The notes beneath the pieces were generated by a model. That model did no database searches and was not told the origin of the DNA. It saw only the letters and a list, made by a program, of their open reading frames with translations. From positions 301,244-365,243 of the forward strand of contig NZ_PVTQ01000004.1 in assembly GCF_003003355.1 (NCBI RefSeq): a DNA stretch of 64,000 nucleotides. The letters run 5' to 3'. Below are positions 45,336-56,370 of this stretch, in pieces (the stretch's first letter is position 1; the number at the start of each line of letters is the position of its first letter). This DNA is from Donghicola tyrosinivorans (GTDB lineage: Bacteria; Pseudomonadota; Alphaproteobacteria; Rhodobacterales; Rhodobacteraceae). The position numbers and the translations under genes are program-made.

Positions 45336-47372
45336 TCACGCACGGCGACGGCGTTTGCGCCCGCCACCATCCCCGCCGCCGGTGTTAAAGCTGACGTCAG
45401 GCAGGGTAACGATGGTGGAAAGATGGGGGAACGGGTCGGTTTTGTGAGGGATCGCGTTGGCGTTGACGAAGTGCTCTTGGAACTTCGGTTCAATCGCGGT
45501 TTCTACCTTGGTGATCTTGCGCACGGTGGCCTCAATCTCGGCGCGGGCGGTGACATTGCATAGGGCGATGCGGGCGCCAGTACCTGCGGCGTTACCTGCG
45601 CTGGTGACCTTTTCCAGCGGCACATCGGGGATCATGCCAAGGATCATTGCGTGTTTGGGGCTGATATGCGCGCCGAAAGCCCCCGCAAGAACCACACGGT
45701 CCACTGTCTCCACACCGCGTTCATCCATCAACAGACGCGCGCCAGCGTAAAGGGCGGATTTCGCAAGCTGGATGGCTCGGACGTCGTTCTGGGTCACGGT
45801 GATCCGCGGCCCGCCGTCGGCGGTGCCATCGTGGATGATATAGGTGTTGGTGCGGCCCTCAGCCTCGATCCGCGGGGTGCCGACTTGTTCGGCGCTGCCG
45901 ATCAGACCGCTGGGGTCCATGATGCCCGCGCTGCGCATTTCGGCCAGCGCCTCGATGATGCCGCTGCCTGCGATGCCGGTGATGCCAGAGGCGGCGGTCG
46001 CCTCGGCAAAGCCATCCTCATCGGACCACAGATCGCAACCGATCACGCGGAAGCGGGGCTCTTTGGTGTCGGGGTTGATCTCAAGCTTTTCGATGGCACC
46101 GGGGGCGGCGCGCTGGCCGCTGCTGATCTGCGCGCCTTCAAAGGCGGGGCCGGTAGGGGACGAGCACGCCAGAACACGGGTCTTATCGCCCAGAAGGATT
46201 TCGGCGTTGGTCCCGACGTCTACAATCAGAACCAGATCTTCGGACTTGCCGGGTTCCTCTGACAGTGCCACGGCTGCGGCATCAGCGCCCACGTGACCGG
46301 CGATGCAGGGCAGGACAAAGACCCGTGCGTTCGGGTTCATTGCTTCAAGACCCATCTCACGGGCGTTCAGCGACAGGCTTTCCGAGGTTGCCAGTGCAAA
46401 GGGCGCCTGACCCAGTTCCACAGGGTCTAGCCCCAGCAACAGGTGGTGCATAACGGGGTTACAGACAAAAGTTGCCTCAACGATCAGGGCAGGAGAGATG
46501 CCTGCCTCTTCGGCGATCCCTTGGGTCAGATCGTTCAACGCCTCACGTACGGCGCGGGTCATTTCCTGATCGCCGCCGGCGTTCATCATCGCGTAGCTCA
46601 CACGGCTCATCAGGTCTTCGCCAAAGCGGATCTGCGGGTTCATCCGTCCGCTGGAGGCCTTAACCTCGCCGGTGACCAGATCACACAGATGCGCTGCGAT
46701 GGTGGTCGAGCCCAAATCGATTGCCAGACCGTAAAGGCCGTCTTCGTGCAGGCCTGGCCAGATTTCTAATAGCTGAGTGTGCGTGTCGCGGTGGCCTTTG
46801 TGGGCGGCCACGGTGACCTTCCACTGCCCCTTGCGCAGGGTGGTTTGCAGCTTGGACAGGAAGGGCAGAGAGGCGGTAACGCCTTCAATCTGCCACTGGT
46901 CCTTCAGGGCCGCTTTCAGCCGCTCGAAATCGCCGGTGGGATCGTGCATGTCGGGCTCGGTGACCTCGACAAAGTACAGACGGGTGGCGGGGTCCATGAT
47001 GATATCGCGCTGGGTCGCCGCTTTGCGGATCACCTGCTTGTGGACCTGAGATTCGGGCGGCACATCAATAACGATGTCGCCTTGGACGGTGGCCTGACAG
47101 CCCAAACGGCGGCCTGTTTTCAGTCCGCGCACACGGTCATAGCGTTCTTCAACGGCGTTGAATTCCGACAAGGCCCCTTCGGCCACATGGACGCCGTGTT
47201 TGGGAAAATCGCCATAGGACGGCTGAACCTGACATTTCGAGCAAATCCCGCGACCGCCGCAAACGGAATCCAGATCGACGCCAAGCTGGCGGGCGGCGGT
47301 CAGAACGGGCGTTCCCACAGGAAAGCGGCCACGCTTGCCCGAGGGCGTAAAGATCACCAGAGGGTCGGTCAT
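45336..47372 (-). CDS. Ferredoxin-ASKHA corrinoid activation protein (RamA-like)
   Basis: A 678-residue protein of the DUF4445/ASKHA group that uses ATP and low-potential electrons to reactivate oxidised corrinoid in cobalamin methyltransferases. Residues 1-100 form a plant-type [2Fe-2S] domain with CGGRGICSKC and a later GCQA cysteine. An ATPase half follows, with LAIDLGSTTIAAHLCD, VDVGTNAEILLG and VVLAGAFGAHISP. The tail is glycine- and arginine-rich (GGGDGGGRKRRRRA). No corrinoid protein or methyltransferase gene is nearby, so its partner is elsewhere. It follows its own promoter region divergent from guaB. Confidence 0.88.
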   Translation of the reverse strand: MTDPLVIFTPSGKRGRFPVGTPVLTAARQLGVDLDSVCGGRGICSKCQVQPSYGDFPKHGVHVAEGALSEFNAVEERYDRVRGLKTGRRLGCQATVQGDIVIDVPPESQVHKQVIRKAATQRDIIMDPATRLYFVEVTEPDMHDPTGDFERLKAALKDQWQIEGVTASLPFLSKLQTTLRKGQWKVTVAAHKGHRDTHTQLLEIWPGLHEDGLYGLAIDLGSTTIAAHLCDLVTGEVKASSGRMNPQIRFGEDLMSRVSYAMMNAGGDQEMTRAVREALNDLTQGIAEEAGISPALIVEATFVCNPVMHHLLLGLDPVELGQAPFALATSESLSLNAREMGLEAMNPNARVFVLPCIAGHVGADAAAVALSEEPGKSEDLVLIVDVGTNAEILLGDKTRVLACSSPTGPAFEGAQISSGQRAAPGAIEKLEINPDTKEPRFRVIGCDLWSDEDGFAEATAASGITGIAGSGIIEALAEMRSAGIMDPSGLIGSAEQVGTPRIEAEGRTNTYIIHDGTADGGPRITVTQNDVRAIQLAKSALYAGARLLMDERGVETVDRVVLAGAFGAHISPKHAMILGMIPDVPLEKVTSAGNAAGTGARIALCNVTARAEIEATVRKITKVETAIEPKFQEHFVNANAIPHKTDPFPHLSTIVTLPDVSFNTGGGDGGGRKRRRRA

Positions 47373-47538
47373 TTATGTCACCTGAAAGTCTGTCTCGCGT
47401 GTGGCGATCATAGTGCCGCGGCGGGCAAGGGAAAGGCTGGAAACGGCGCAATTCTCGGCCGCTGCGACCCATGTGCAAACCAGATATGTTGCTGCCGGTG
47501 CAAATAAGGCTTTCCCATTGCTTTGATCGGTGCAATAG

Positions 47539-49026
<1,488 letters not shown>

Positions 49027-49049
49027 GCGCCGGACTGGTGAACATCATT

Positions 49050-49088
49050 CGGGGCTGTCTGTCACAGACGGCCCCGTATCTATTTTCA
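49050..49088 (+). terminator. Rho-independent terminator after guaB
   Basis: CGGGGCTGTCTG (49050-49061) pairs with CAGACGGCCCCG (49065-49076) around TCA, including one G-T pair. TATCTATTTT follows. It ends 11 bases before the rsmB ATG, so rsmB must start from its own promoter or by read-through. Confidence 0.75.
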
Positions 49089-49098
49089 GGAGAGCCCC

Positions 49099-50262
49099 AT
49101 GACCCCAGCCGCACGCGTTCAGGCCGCCATCGAAGTTCTTGACCGGATCATCTTTGGCGACGCTGCCGAGAAAGCTTTGACCACATGGGCGCGCGGGGCG
49201 CGCTATGCGGGGTCAAAGGATCGGGCTGCGGTCCGCGATCATGTGTTCGATGTATTGCGGTGCTGGCGCAGCTGTGCAGCTTTGGGCGGCGGGGACGATG
49301 GCCGCGCTTTGATGCTAGGTCTGTTGCGGGCTCAGGGCGGTGATGTGTCGGCCATGTTCTCGGGTGAGGGGCACGCGCCAGAGCCGCTGGCGGACGCGGA
49401 ACTGGCAGCGGGCGAGGCGCCTCAGGGGGCGGCGGCCTTGGATCTGCCGGAATGGCTTTGGCCTTTGTGGCACAGCAGCCTTGGTGATCATGCTGAGGCC
49501 ACAGCCTTGGCCCAACGCGCCCGTGCAGACGTGTTTTTGCGGGTCAATCTTTTGGCGGCGACCATGGATGAGGCCGCTACTGTTTTGGCCGAGGATGGCA
49601 TTGTGACCGAGCCGCATCCCCTGTCGCCGACCGCGATGCGTGTTGTGGAAAACGCCCGCCGCGTACATCAGAACCGTGCTTATCTGGATGGCTTGGTCGA
49701 GCTTCAAGACGCTGCCAGTCAGGCGCTTGTGGATCGCCTGCCGATGCCTGAAGGCGGCCGTGTTCTAGACTATTGTGCCGGTGGCGGCGGCAAGTCGCTG
49801 GCGATGGCCGCCCTGTGCTGCGCCCAATATTTCGCCCACGACATCGACGTGCGCCGCATGAAAGACCTGCCGGATCGTGCAGAGCGGGCAGGGGCTCGGG
49901 TTCAGTTGTTGTCGCCCGCCGATTTGAAGGCCGCAGGCCAGTTCGATCTGGTCCTGTGCGACGCGCCCTGTTCGGGCAGCGGCTCATGGCGTCGTGCGCC
50001 CGAAGGCAAGTGGTTGCTGTCAGAAGAGCGCTTGCACGATCTGTGCGATATTCAGGCCCAAATCTTGGATAAAGCAAAGGATCTGGTCATTGATGGCGGG
50101 GTGCTTGCCTACGCGACTTGCTCGGTTTTATCGGCTGAGAATCAGGATCAATCGTTGAAATTTGTCAGTGAGAATCCTGATTGGCAGCAACTTGATCAGG
50201 TTCAATTTCTGCCAGAAGATGGCGGAGATGGCTTCTATTGTGCTGTTTTTAAACGCATATAA
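49099..50262 (+). CDS. rsmB: RsmB/NOP2-family RNA m5C methyltransferase
   Basis: SAM-dependent methyltransferase adding m5C to RNA, most likely to 16S rRNA. The 387 residues have an N-terminal NusB-like part and a Rossmann domain: SAM motif I VLDYCAGGGGKSLAMA, then FAHDIDVRRM, the release cysteine in LCDAPCSGSGSWRR, and the nucleophile cysteine in YATCSVLSAENQ. Both cysteines needed for catalysis are present. Target site is inferred from family, as NOP2-type paralogs are hard to tell apart. cckA follows after 95 bases with a CtrA box. Confidence 0.9.
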   Translation: MTPAARVQAAIEVLDRIIFGDAAEKALTTWARGARYAGSKDRAAVRDHVFDVLRCWRSCAALGGGDDGRALMLGLLRAQGGDVSAMFSGEGHAPEPLADAELAAGEAPQGAAALDLPEWLWPLWHSSLGDHAEATALAQRARADVFLRVNLLAATMDEAATVLAEDGIVTEPHPLSPTAMRVVENARRVHQNRAYLDGLVELQDAASQALVDRLPMPEGGRVLDYCAGGGGKSLAMAALCCAQYFAHDIDVRRMKDLPDRAERAGARVQLLSPADLKAAGQFDLVLCDAPCSGSGSWRRAPEGKWLLSEERLHDLCDIQAQILDKAKDLVIDGGVLAYATCSVLSAENQDQSLKFVSENPDWQQLDQVQFLPEDGGDGFYCAVFKRI

Positions 50263-50296
50263 GCCAACTTCCTGCTATGAAGGCACACGGAAGACG

Positions 50297-50312
50297 TTAA
50301 ACTCCTTTTAAC
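50297..50312 (+). promoter_or_regulatory. CtrA box upstream of cckA
   Basis: TTAAACTCCTTTTAAC matches the CtrA consensus TTAA-N7-TTAAC exactly, with the terminal C on the side of cckA and 45 bases to its GTG start. CckA drives CtrA phosphorylation in alphaproteobacteria, so a feedback loop is likely. Confidence 0.75.
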
Positions 50313-50357
50313 AGGTCGCGTGATACGCATGTCGCGCTGCTGCAAGAGGATTTTGAC

Positions 50358-52616
50358 GTGTCTGATGTTTCCGGGATTTCGATTAGCAACCGAACACCAG
50401 TGATTGTTCTGACCGGCCTGCTCATGGCCAGTATGGTTGGCCTGACCGTGGCTTTGGTCTTGCCAGAAGATGTCGGGTATCGGGGAATACTGGCGCTTTA
50501 CGTGCCTCTTTTGCTGATCGCCGCTTTTTCCGGCTTGATTGTCCTGTTTCTCATGCGGCGTGCGCAGCGGATGGCTGAGGCACGGTGTCGGCTGGATTGG
50601 GTCGATGCGTTGGCCTCGGCTGTTATGGTGACCGACAAAAAGGGTAACGTTCTGAAAGCAAATCAGGCCGCTGATGGCATTGCGACCGATGGCAAGTTGC
50701 TGACCGAAAACGGTGTCGAAATGGACTTGGCAGAGCTGCGCCGTACCCAGACAGCCCGTCTTGTCAGGATCGGAGATAGGACTGCGCGGGTTTCGCTTTT
50801 GCCGGGTGATCATTATTTGTGGGCGCTGACCCATAGCCATGAGGTCGAGCCCGTCACAGCCTCCGGCATGAACGCTTTGCCGCGCTTTACGGTTGGTCGT
50901 TCCGGCGCCATCCTCTGGATGAATGATGCTCTGCGCAGTCTTGTCGGCGGCAAGCGGAAGAACCTGCGTGAACTGTTCGTCACTTTACCGTTAGAGCATG
51001 GTCAGGGTTCGCTATTGAGGGGCAAGGAAGCCCTGAAGAACATGATCACGCTTCAGATTTCTGAGGTTGCGGGGCGTCGTGAGATCATTCTTGTACCTGC
51101 ACCGGATGAGCCTGTTGTTTCCAAAGATGCCTTTGAAGATCTGCCCGTTGCCTTGCTGACATGCACGTCTTCGGGAACCATCCTGCGCAGCAATCGCGCC
51201 GCTCGTTTGCTCGTGAATGGCCTTGAAGGTGATGCGCATGCACATCCCGCTGAATTGTCGGTTCTATTTGAGGGCCTCGGACGTCCATTGGCGGATTGGT
51301 TGCGGCAAGCGGCCAGCGGAGATCTAGCAGGACAAAGTGAATTCATGCGCCTATCCGCCAGTCAAGACGAGCGGTATGTTCAGGTCACCGTAAGCCCGGT
51401 GGTTTCTGCGACGAACGGGACGGAGCTTTTGATTACTCTCGCGGACGCGACGGACATCAAAGCCCTCGAAGCGAAGTTTGCCCAAAGCCAGAAGATGCAG
51501 GCGATCGGTCAGCTTGCTGGTGGAATTGCACATGATTTCAATAACCTACTGACTGCGATCGCAGGGCATTGTGATCTGCTTCTGCTTCGTCATGATCCGA
51601 TGGATCCCGAATATGCGGACCTCATTCAGATCAATCAGAACGCCAATCGTGCGGCTGCGCTTGTTGGACAGCTTCTTGCCTTCTCGCGAAAGCAAACACT
51701 CCACCCCGAAAGCCTGAAGTTACCCGATGTCCTTGGAGAGCTGACACATCTACTCAATCGTCTGGTCGGTGAACGTGTGACATTGTCATTGGAGCATACG
51801 CCCAATCTGGCCACAGTTCGGGCCGATAAGCGGCAAGTAGAGCAGGTGATAATGAATTTGGTCGTGAACGCGCGGGATGCCATGCCGGAAGGCGGTGAAA
51901 TTCGTATCTCGACAGAGATGAAAGAGTACTCGGCCCCGGTACTTCGTGATCGCGCATTGATTCCTTCAGGTCGCTATGTGGTAATCTCGGTTGCTGATCA
52001 AGGATGTGGCGTGCCGAAAGACCTACGCACGAAAATTTTTGAACCTTTCTATACGTCTAAGAAGTCGGGAGAGGGGACCGGCCTTGGACTTTCGACTGCC
52101 TATGGAATCGTGAAGCAGAGCGGCGGATTTCTCTTTATTCGCGATGGGCAAGAGAGGGGCGCGGTTTTCGATGTTTTCCTGCCCGCTGAAGAACCGTCAC
52201 AAGTTGAGTTACATGAAGAGAAGCGCGAACCCTTGCGATTGAAGCATGGGGATGGGCGCGTCCTTCTGGTTGAAGATGAGGCTCCGGTGAGAGCTTTCGC
52301 GGAAAGAGCGCTGAAGCTGCGTGGCTACGATATTGTTGCAGTTGGCTCGGCGGAAGATGCTCTCGCGATACTTGAAAGCGGGAATGACCAGTTCGACGTG
52401 GTTGTCACCGATGTGATCATGCCTGGCATGGATGGCCCAACTTGGGTGTCCCAAGCGCTAAAGTCTCGGCCAGATTTGCGGGTGATCTTTGTGTCTGGAT
52501 ATGCGGAGGAGACCTTTTCTGACGCACGTACAAAAATTCCACATTCTGCTTTCTTGCCTAAGCCATTTTCGCTAGGGGATCTCACAAAAGCTGTCGAGGC
52601 TCAGTTCGCTCACTAG
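50358..52616 (+). CDS. cckA: Hybrid histidine kinase CckA
   Basis: Core kinase of the CckA-ChpT-CtrA phosphorelay that controls cell cycle or, in roseobacters, motility and gene-transfer-agent functions. The 752 residues from GTG include two helices (15-34 and 43-65), two PAS-like regions, the phospho-acceptor His392 in GGIAHDFNNLLT, a HATPase domain (NLVVNARDAMPEGG, GTGLGLSTAYGIV) and a C-terminal receiver with Asp685 in VVVTDVIMPGMDG. AGAGGA precedes the GTG. The gene ends overlapping a convergent sulfotransferase gene by four bases. Codon use is more A/T-rich in its 3' half. Confidence 0.95.
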   Translation: MSDVSGISISNRTPVIVLTGLLMASMVGLTVALVLPEDVGYRGILALYVPLLLIAAFSGLIVLFLMRRAQRMAEARCRLDWVDALASAVMVTDKKGNVLKANQAADGIATDGKLLTENGVEMDLAELRRTQTARLVRIGDRTARVSLLPGDHYLWALTHSHEVEPVTASGMNALPRFTVGRSGAILWMNDALRSLVGGKRKNLRELFVTLPLEHGQGSLLRGKEALKNMITLQISEVAGRREIILVPAPDEPVVSKDAFEDLPVALLTCTSSGTILRSNRAARLLVNGLEGDAHAHPAELSVLFEGLGRPLADWLRQAASGDLAGQSEFMRLSASQDERYVQVTVSPVVSATNGTELLITLADATDIKALEAKFAQSQKMQAIGQLAGGIAHDFNNLLTAIAGHCDLLLLRHDPMDPEYADLIQINQNANRAAALVGQLLAFSRKQTLHPESLKLPDVLGELTHLLNRLVGERVTLSLEHTPNLATVRADKRQVEQVIMNLVVNARDAMPEGGEIRISTEMKEYSAPVLRDRALIPSGRYVVISVADQGCGVPKDLRTKIFEPFYTSKKSGEGTGLGLSTAYGIVKQSGGFLFIRDGQERGAVFDVFLPAEEPSQVELHEEKREPLRLKHGDGRVLLVEDEAPVRAFAERALKLRGYDIVAVGSAEDALAILESGNDQFDVVVTDVIMPGMDGPTWVSQALKSRPDLRVIFVSGYAEETFSDARTKIPHSAFLPKPFSLGDLTKAVEAQFAH

Positions 52617-53218
52617 AAGTTTCTAGAGCCAGCTTTCTCATAGAGCGCAAAATCTTCGGCCTTCTTTTTCCTGAGGCGATTTTCGACACCCTTGGAAAGA
52701 ACTAGGTCCTGATTTGTAGACTTATTCAACCAAGGTAAGTCAATCGCTGACCCAAGGCGGTTTTGAAAGAACTGGATCACGCTGTTCATGTCTTCATAAC
52801 GGAACAGGTGGTCTACTTGCTGCTGCTCAGTTTGGCCTGAGAGGAATTTCGATTGCGACCCAACAACTGCGAACGGTTCCGGCTTACCTTTCAGATATTC
52901 CTGAACAAAGTCATCAAAACTAATCCCTTTGGTGCTGTTTGGGTTCCCGGTAAGCTCGTCACGCTGCCTGTAGCGGTACCAACTACCAAGCCATGAAATC
53001 GGCTCACGAATTACGGCGACAGTCTCGGGAGTTTTGCCTAGGGCAGCGTCAAACATCTTCTCCAAAAAGCGGTTGTACCGATAAAGAGGAAGGTGTTTCA
53101 GTTCGGGCGGCGCAGAGAAAATGATATCTGCGTGGGGTTTTAATGCTGCTTCTAATGCGGTTGTTCCGGTCTTGGGAACCGAAAGTAAGGTCAGGTTTTT
53201 CTTCCAAAAAATGAGCAT
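52613..53218 (-). CDS. Short sulfotransferase-family protein
   Basis: A 201-residue protein with the PAPS 5'-phosphosulfate loop in SVPKTGTTALEAAL near the N-terminus and the 3'-phosphate region AVIREPISWLGSWYRYR. It lacks a signal sequence. Relatives transfer sulfate from PAPS to sugars, lipids or proteins. This one is shorter than most, possibly missing part of the C-terminal acceptor region. It is relatively A/T-rich next to cckA and recA, which may mean acquisition. Acceptor unknown. It overlaps cckA tail to tail by four bases. Confidence 0.78.
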   Translation of the reverse strand: MLIFWKKNLTLLSVPKTGTTALEAALKPHADIIFSAPPELKHLPLYRYNRFLEKMFDAALGKTPETVAVIREPISWLGSWYRYRQRDELTGNPNSTKGISFDDFVQEYLKGKPEPFAVVGSQSKFLSGQTEQQQVDHLFRYEDMNSVIQFFQNRLGSAIDLPWLNKSTNQDLVLSKGVENRLRKKKAEDFALYEKAGSRNF

Positions 53219-53319
53219 TCTTTTGCTCCTCTGTTCGTCGGTAACTTGTTGTTAAATCATTTTTGTCACCGTGGGGAAGACGGAAAGAGATTGCAATGTT
53301 CCTATTTTGGTCCATATTG

Positions 53320-53334
53320 GAACAACAGTGGAAC
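53320..53334 (+). promoter_or_regulatory. LexA (SOS) box upstream of recA
   Basis: GAACAACAGTGGAAC is GAAC-N7-GAAC, an exact match in reverse of the alphaproteobacterial LexA box GTTC-N7-GTTC, 49 bases upstream of recA. A degenerate second copy, GTTC-N7-GGTC, is at 53298-53312. Confidence 0.85.
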
Positions 53335-53383
53335 ATTCGGGCGATTGCCGCCCTGAGCAGGGTGTGAGATAAGGATAGCAACA

Positions 53384-54457
53384 ATGGCAACGGCAGATCT
53401 TCTGAACATGGACAGCAAAAAGCAGGCAGACAAGCAAAAGGCGCTGGAAAGCGCACTGGCGCAGATTGAACGGCAGTTCGGCAAGGGCTCGATCATGAAG
53501 CTGGGGGCCGATAGCCCTTTGCAAGAGATTGAATCGACCTCGACCGGCTCGCTGGGGCTAGATATTGCACTGGGAATCGGCGGCTTGCCGAAGGGCCGGA
53601 TTATCGAAATCTATGGCCCCGAAAGCTCGGGTAAGACGACTTTGACCCTTCACTGCATCGCTGAAGAGCAGAAAAAAGGCGGAGTTTGTGCCTTTGTTGA
53701 CGCGGAACATGCTCTTGATCCGCAGTATGCGAAGAAGCTGGGTGTTAACCTAGAGGAACTGCTGATCTCTCAGCCTGACACGGGCGAGCAAGCACTTGAG
53801 ATCACCGATACTCTGGTGCGTTCCGGCGCGGTAAGTATGGTCGTCGTGGACTCGGTTGCTGCGCTGACCCCAAAGAGCGAGTTGGAAGGGGACATGGGCG
53901 ATTCGAACGTCGGTGTTCAGGCCCGCCTAATGAGCCAGGCGATGCGTAAGTTGACAGGGTCGATCAGCCGCTCGAATTGTATGGTCATTTTCATCAACCA
54001 GATCCGTATGAAGATCGGTGTGATGTTTGGTAGTCCTGAGACGACGACTGGCGGTAACGCGTTGAAATTCTACAGCTCTGTCCGCCTTGATATTCGCCGT
54101 ATCGGTTCGATTAAAGATCGCGACGAAGTTGTGGGTAACGCGACGCGCGTGAAGGTGGTGAAGAACAAGGTTGCGCCGCCGTTCAAGCAGGTCGAATTCG
54201 ATATCATGTATGGTGAAGGCATCTCCAAAATGGGTGAGATTCTGGATCTAGGCGTGAAAGCCGGTGTGGTGAATAAATCTGGTGCTTGGTTCTCTTATGG
54301 GGATGAGCGGATCGGTCAGGGTCGGGAGAATGCAAAGACCTTCTTGCGCGAAAATCCTGCTGTCGCCACAGAGATCGAGGATAAGATCCGTGCTGCCCAT
54401 GGACTGGAGTTCGACATGTCGTCTGAGGACGGCGATGAGGTGCTGACCGACGATTAA
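53384..54457 (+). CDS. recA: Recombinase RecA
   Basis: Strand-exchange protein and SOS co-protease. The 357 residues are standard: Walker [14 protein letters not shown] (near residue 72), VDAEHALDP, the L1-L2 DNA-binding loops ([30 protein letters not shown]) and a C-terminus ending in acidic residues ([13 protein letters not shown]). AAGGA lies ahead of the ATG, and an exact LexA box upstream shows SOS control. No intein is present. A palindrome GACGATTAATCGTC spans the stop codon. Confidence 0.99.
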   Translation: MATADLLNMDSKKQADKQKALESALAQIERQFGKGSIMKLGADSPLQEIESTSTGSLGLDIALGIGGLPKGRIIEIYGPESSGKTTLTLHCIAEEQKKGGVCAFVDAEHALDPQYAKKLGVNLEELLISQPDTGEQALEITDTLVRSGAVSMVVVDSVAALTPKSELEGDMGDSNVGVQARLMSQAMRKLTGSISRSNCMVIFINQIRMKIGVMFGSPETTTGGNALKFYSSVRLDIRRIGSIKDRDEVVGNATRVKVVKNKVAPPFKQVEFDIMYGEGISKMGEILDLGVKAGVVNKSGAWFSYGDERIGQGRENAKTFLRENPAVATEIEDKIRAAHGLEFDMSSEDGDEVLTDD

Positions 54458-54503
54458 TCGTCACACAGTCATGAAACATTCGCTTTATGACTAGCATTTT
54501 CTG

Positions 54504-54527
54504 CGGGTGCGAGTTACCTCGCGCCCG
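54504..54527 (+). other. Strong hairpin in the typA leader
   Basis: CGGGTGCGAG and CTCGCGCCCG form a 10-bp stem with a TTAC loop and one G-T pair, followed by AACAGGAAAAGG and the typA ATG 21 bases after the stem. No T run follows, so it is not a plain recA terminator. It might affect translation of typA. Confidence 0.5.
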
Positions 54528-54547
54528 AACAGGAAAAGGCTGAACAC

Positions 54548-56365
54548 ATGGATCTTCGCAATATCGCGATTATCGCGCACGTTGACCACGGCAAAACCAC
54601 TCTGGTTGACGCGCTTCTTAAACAATCGGGCGCCTTCCGCGAGAACCAAGCTGTCGACGAACGTGCGATGGACAGCAATGATCTTGAGCGCGAACGCGGC
54701 ATCACCATCCTCGCGAAGGCGACAAGCGTGGAATGGAAGGGGACACGGATCAATATCGTGGACACCCCCGGCCACGCTGACTTTGGCGGTGAGGTAGAGC
54801 GTATTCTGAGCATGGTTGACGGCGTTGTGCTGTTGGTCGATGCCGCAGAAGGCCCCATGCCCCAGACCAAATTCGTGACCTCGAAGGCGCTGGCACTGGG
54901 CCTGCGTCCCATCGTGGTTCTGAACAAAGTCGACAAACCGGACGCTGAGCCTGATCGCGCGCTGGACGAATGCTTTGACCTTTTCGCCAACCTTGGCGCG
55001 AACGAAGAGCAGTTGGACTTCCCGACGATGTATGCATCGGGTCGGGCTGGTTGGTGTGACCATGATCTTGACGGCCCCCGTGAAGACTTGCATGCGCTGT
55101 TCGATCTGATCGTTGATCACGTCCATGCGCCGAAGCAGCAAGAGCAGGCATCGGCTCCTTTCCGTATGCTGGCAACCACCCTGGGCAGCGACAACTTTCT
55201 TGGCCGCATTCTGACCGGTCGTGTGGAAGCGGGCACGCTGAAAACCGGCGACAGCTTGAAAGCATTGTCGCGTAAGGGCGAAGTGCTTGAGAACTTCCGC
55301 GTTGCGAAAATCCTGGCTTTCCGTGGCCTGAGTCAGCAGCCCATCGATGAGGCTGTGGCAGGGGACATCGTGACGATCTCCGGCATGACCAAAGCGACTG
55401 TGGCAGACAGCCTTGTGCACCCTTCGGTGAATGATCCGCTGCCCGCACAGCCGATCGATCCGCCGACCATCACTGTGACCTTCGGCATCAACGACAGCCC
55501 GCTGGCTGGCCGCGATGGTAAAAAGGTCCAAAGCCGCGTCATTCGTGACCGTCTGATGAAAGAAGCTGAATCGAACGTTGCTATTCAGGTGACTGACACC
55601 CCCGGTGGCGAAGCCTTTGAAGTTGCCGGTCGCGGCGAACTTCAGATGGGTGTTCTGATCGAGAACATGCGTCGTGAAGGCTTTGAGCTGTCGATTTCGC
55701 GTCCTCAAGTACTGTTCCGTGAAGAAGACGGTCAGCGCATGGAGCCGATCGAAGAAGTCACCATCGACGTGGACGAAGATTACTCGGGCGCTGTGATCGA
55801 AAAGATCACCGGTACCCGCAAGGGTGAACTGGTCGAGATGAAGCCTGCTGGCGTCGGCAAGACCCGCATCATCGCCCATGTGCCTTCGCGCGGTCTGATC
55901 GGCTATCATGGTGAATTCCTGACCGACACCCGCGGTACTGGCGTGATGAACCGCGTGTTCCACGAGTGGGCGCCGCACAAAGGTCCGATCCCGGGTCGTC
56001 GTGCAGGTGTTCTGATCTCGATGGAGAACGGTCAGTCGGTGGCATATGCGCTGTGGAACCTGGAAGAGCGTGGCAAGATGTTCATCGGCGCGCAGGAAGA
56101 GGTTTACACCGGCATGATCATCGGCGAGCACAGCCGTGACAACGATCTGGAAGTGAACCCGCTGAAGGGGAAGAAGCTGACCAACGTTCGTGCCTCGGGC
56201 ACCGATGAAGCGGTTCGCCTGACCACCCCTGTGACCCATTCGCTGGAAGAGGCGATCGCTTACATCGACAACGATGAACTGGTCGAAGTGACGCCCAACA
56301 ACATCCGCCTGCGCAAGCGGTACCTTGATCCGCATGAGCGCAAGCGCATGGCCAAGCAAGCCTAA
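54548..56365 (+). CDS. typA: Ribosome-associated GTPase TypA/BipA
   Basis: Translational GTPase that binds the 70S ribosome and helps 50S assembly at low temperature and under stress. The 605 residues start with G1 AHVDHGKTTLVDALLKQSG; G3 is DTPGHADFGGEV, G4 NKVDKPDAEPDR, and the BipA-specific C-terminal region includes GVMNRVFHEWAPHKGPIPG. All GTPase motifs are intact. It is monocistronic, 90 bases after recA, with a hairpin in the leader and a strong terminator after the stop. Confidence 0.98.
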   Translation: MDLRNIAIIAHVDHGKTTLVDALLKQSGAFRENQAVDERAMDSNDLERERGITILAKATSVEWKGTRINIVDTPGHADFGGEVERILSMVDGVVLLVDAAEGPMPQTKFVTSKALALGLRPIVVLNKVDKPDAEPDRALDECFDLFANLGANEEQLDFPTMYASGRAGWCDHDLDGPREDLHALFDLIVDHVHAPKQQEQASAPFRMLATTLGSDNFLGRILTGRVEAGTLKTGDSLKALSRKGEVLENFRVAKILAFRGLSQQPIDEAVAGDIVTISGMTKATVADSLVHPSVNDPLPAQPIDPPTITVTFGINDSPLAGRDGKKVQSRVIRDRLMKEAESNVAIQVTDTPGGEAFEVAGRGELQMGVLIENMRREGFELSISRPQVLFREEDGQRMEPIEEVTIDVDEDYSGAVIEKITGTRKGELVEMKPAGVGKTRIIAHVPSRGLIGYHGEFLTDTRGTGVMNRVFHEWAPHKGPIPGRRAGVLISMENGQSVAYALWNLEERGKMFIGAQEEVYTGMIIGEHSRDNDLEVNPLKGKKLTNVRASGTDEAVRLTTPVTHSLEEAIAYIDNDELVEVTPNNIRLRKRYLDPHERKRMAKQA

Positions 56366-56370
56366 CCCCA

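Noticed and set aside
53237..53256. A possible CtrA half-site upstream of the sulfotransferase
   Set aside because: It reads GTAA-N7-TTAA, with mismatches in the first half and no terminal C.
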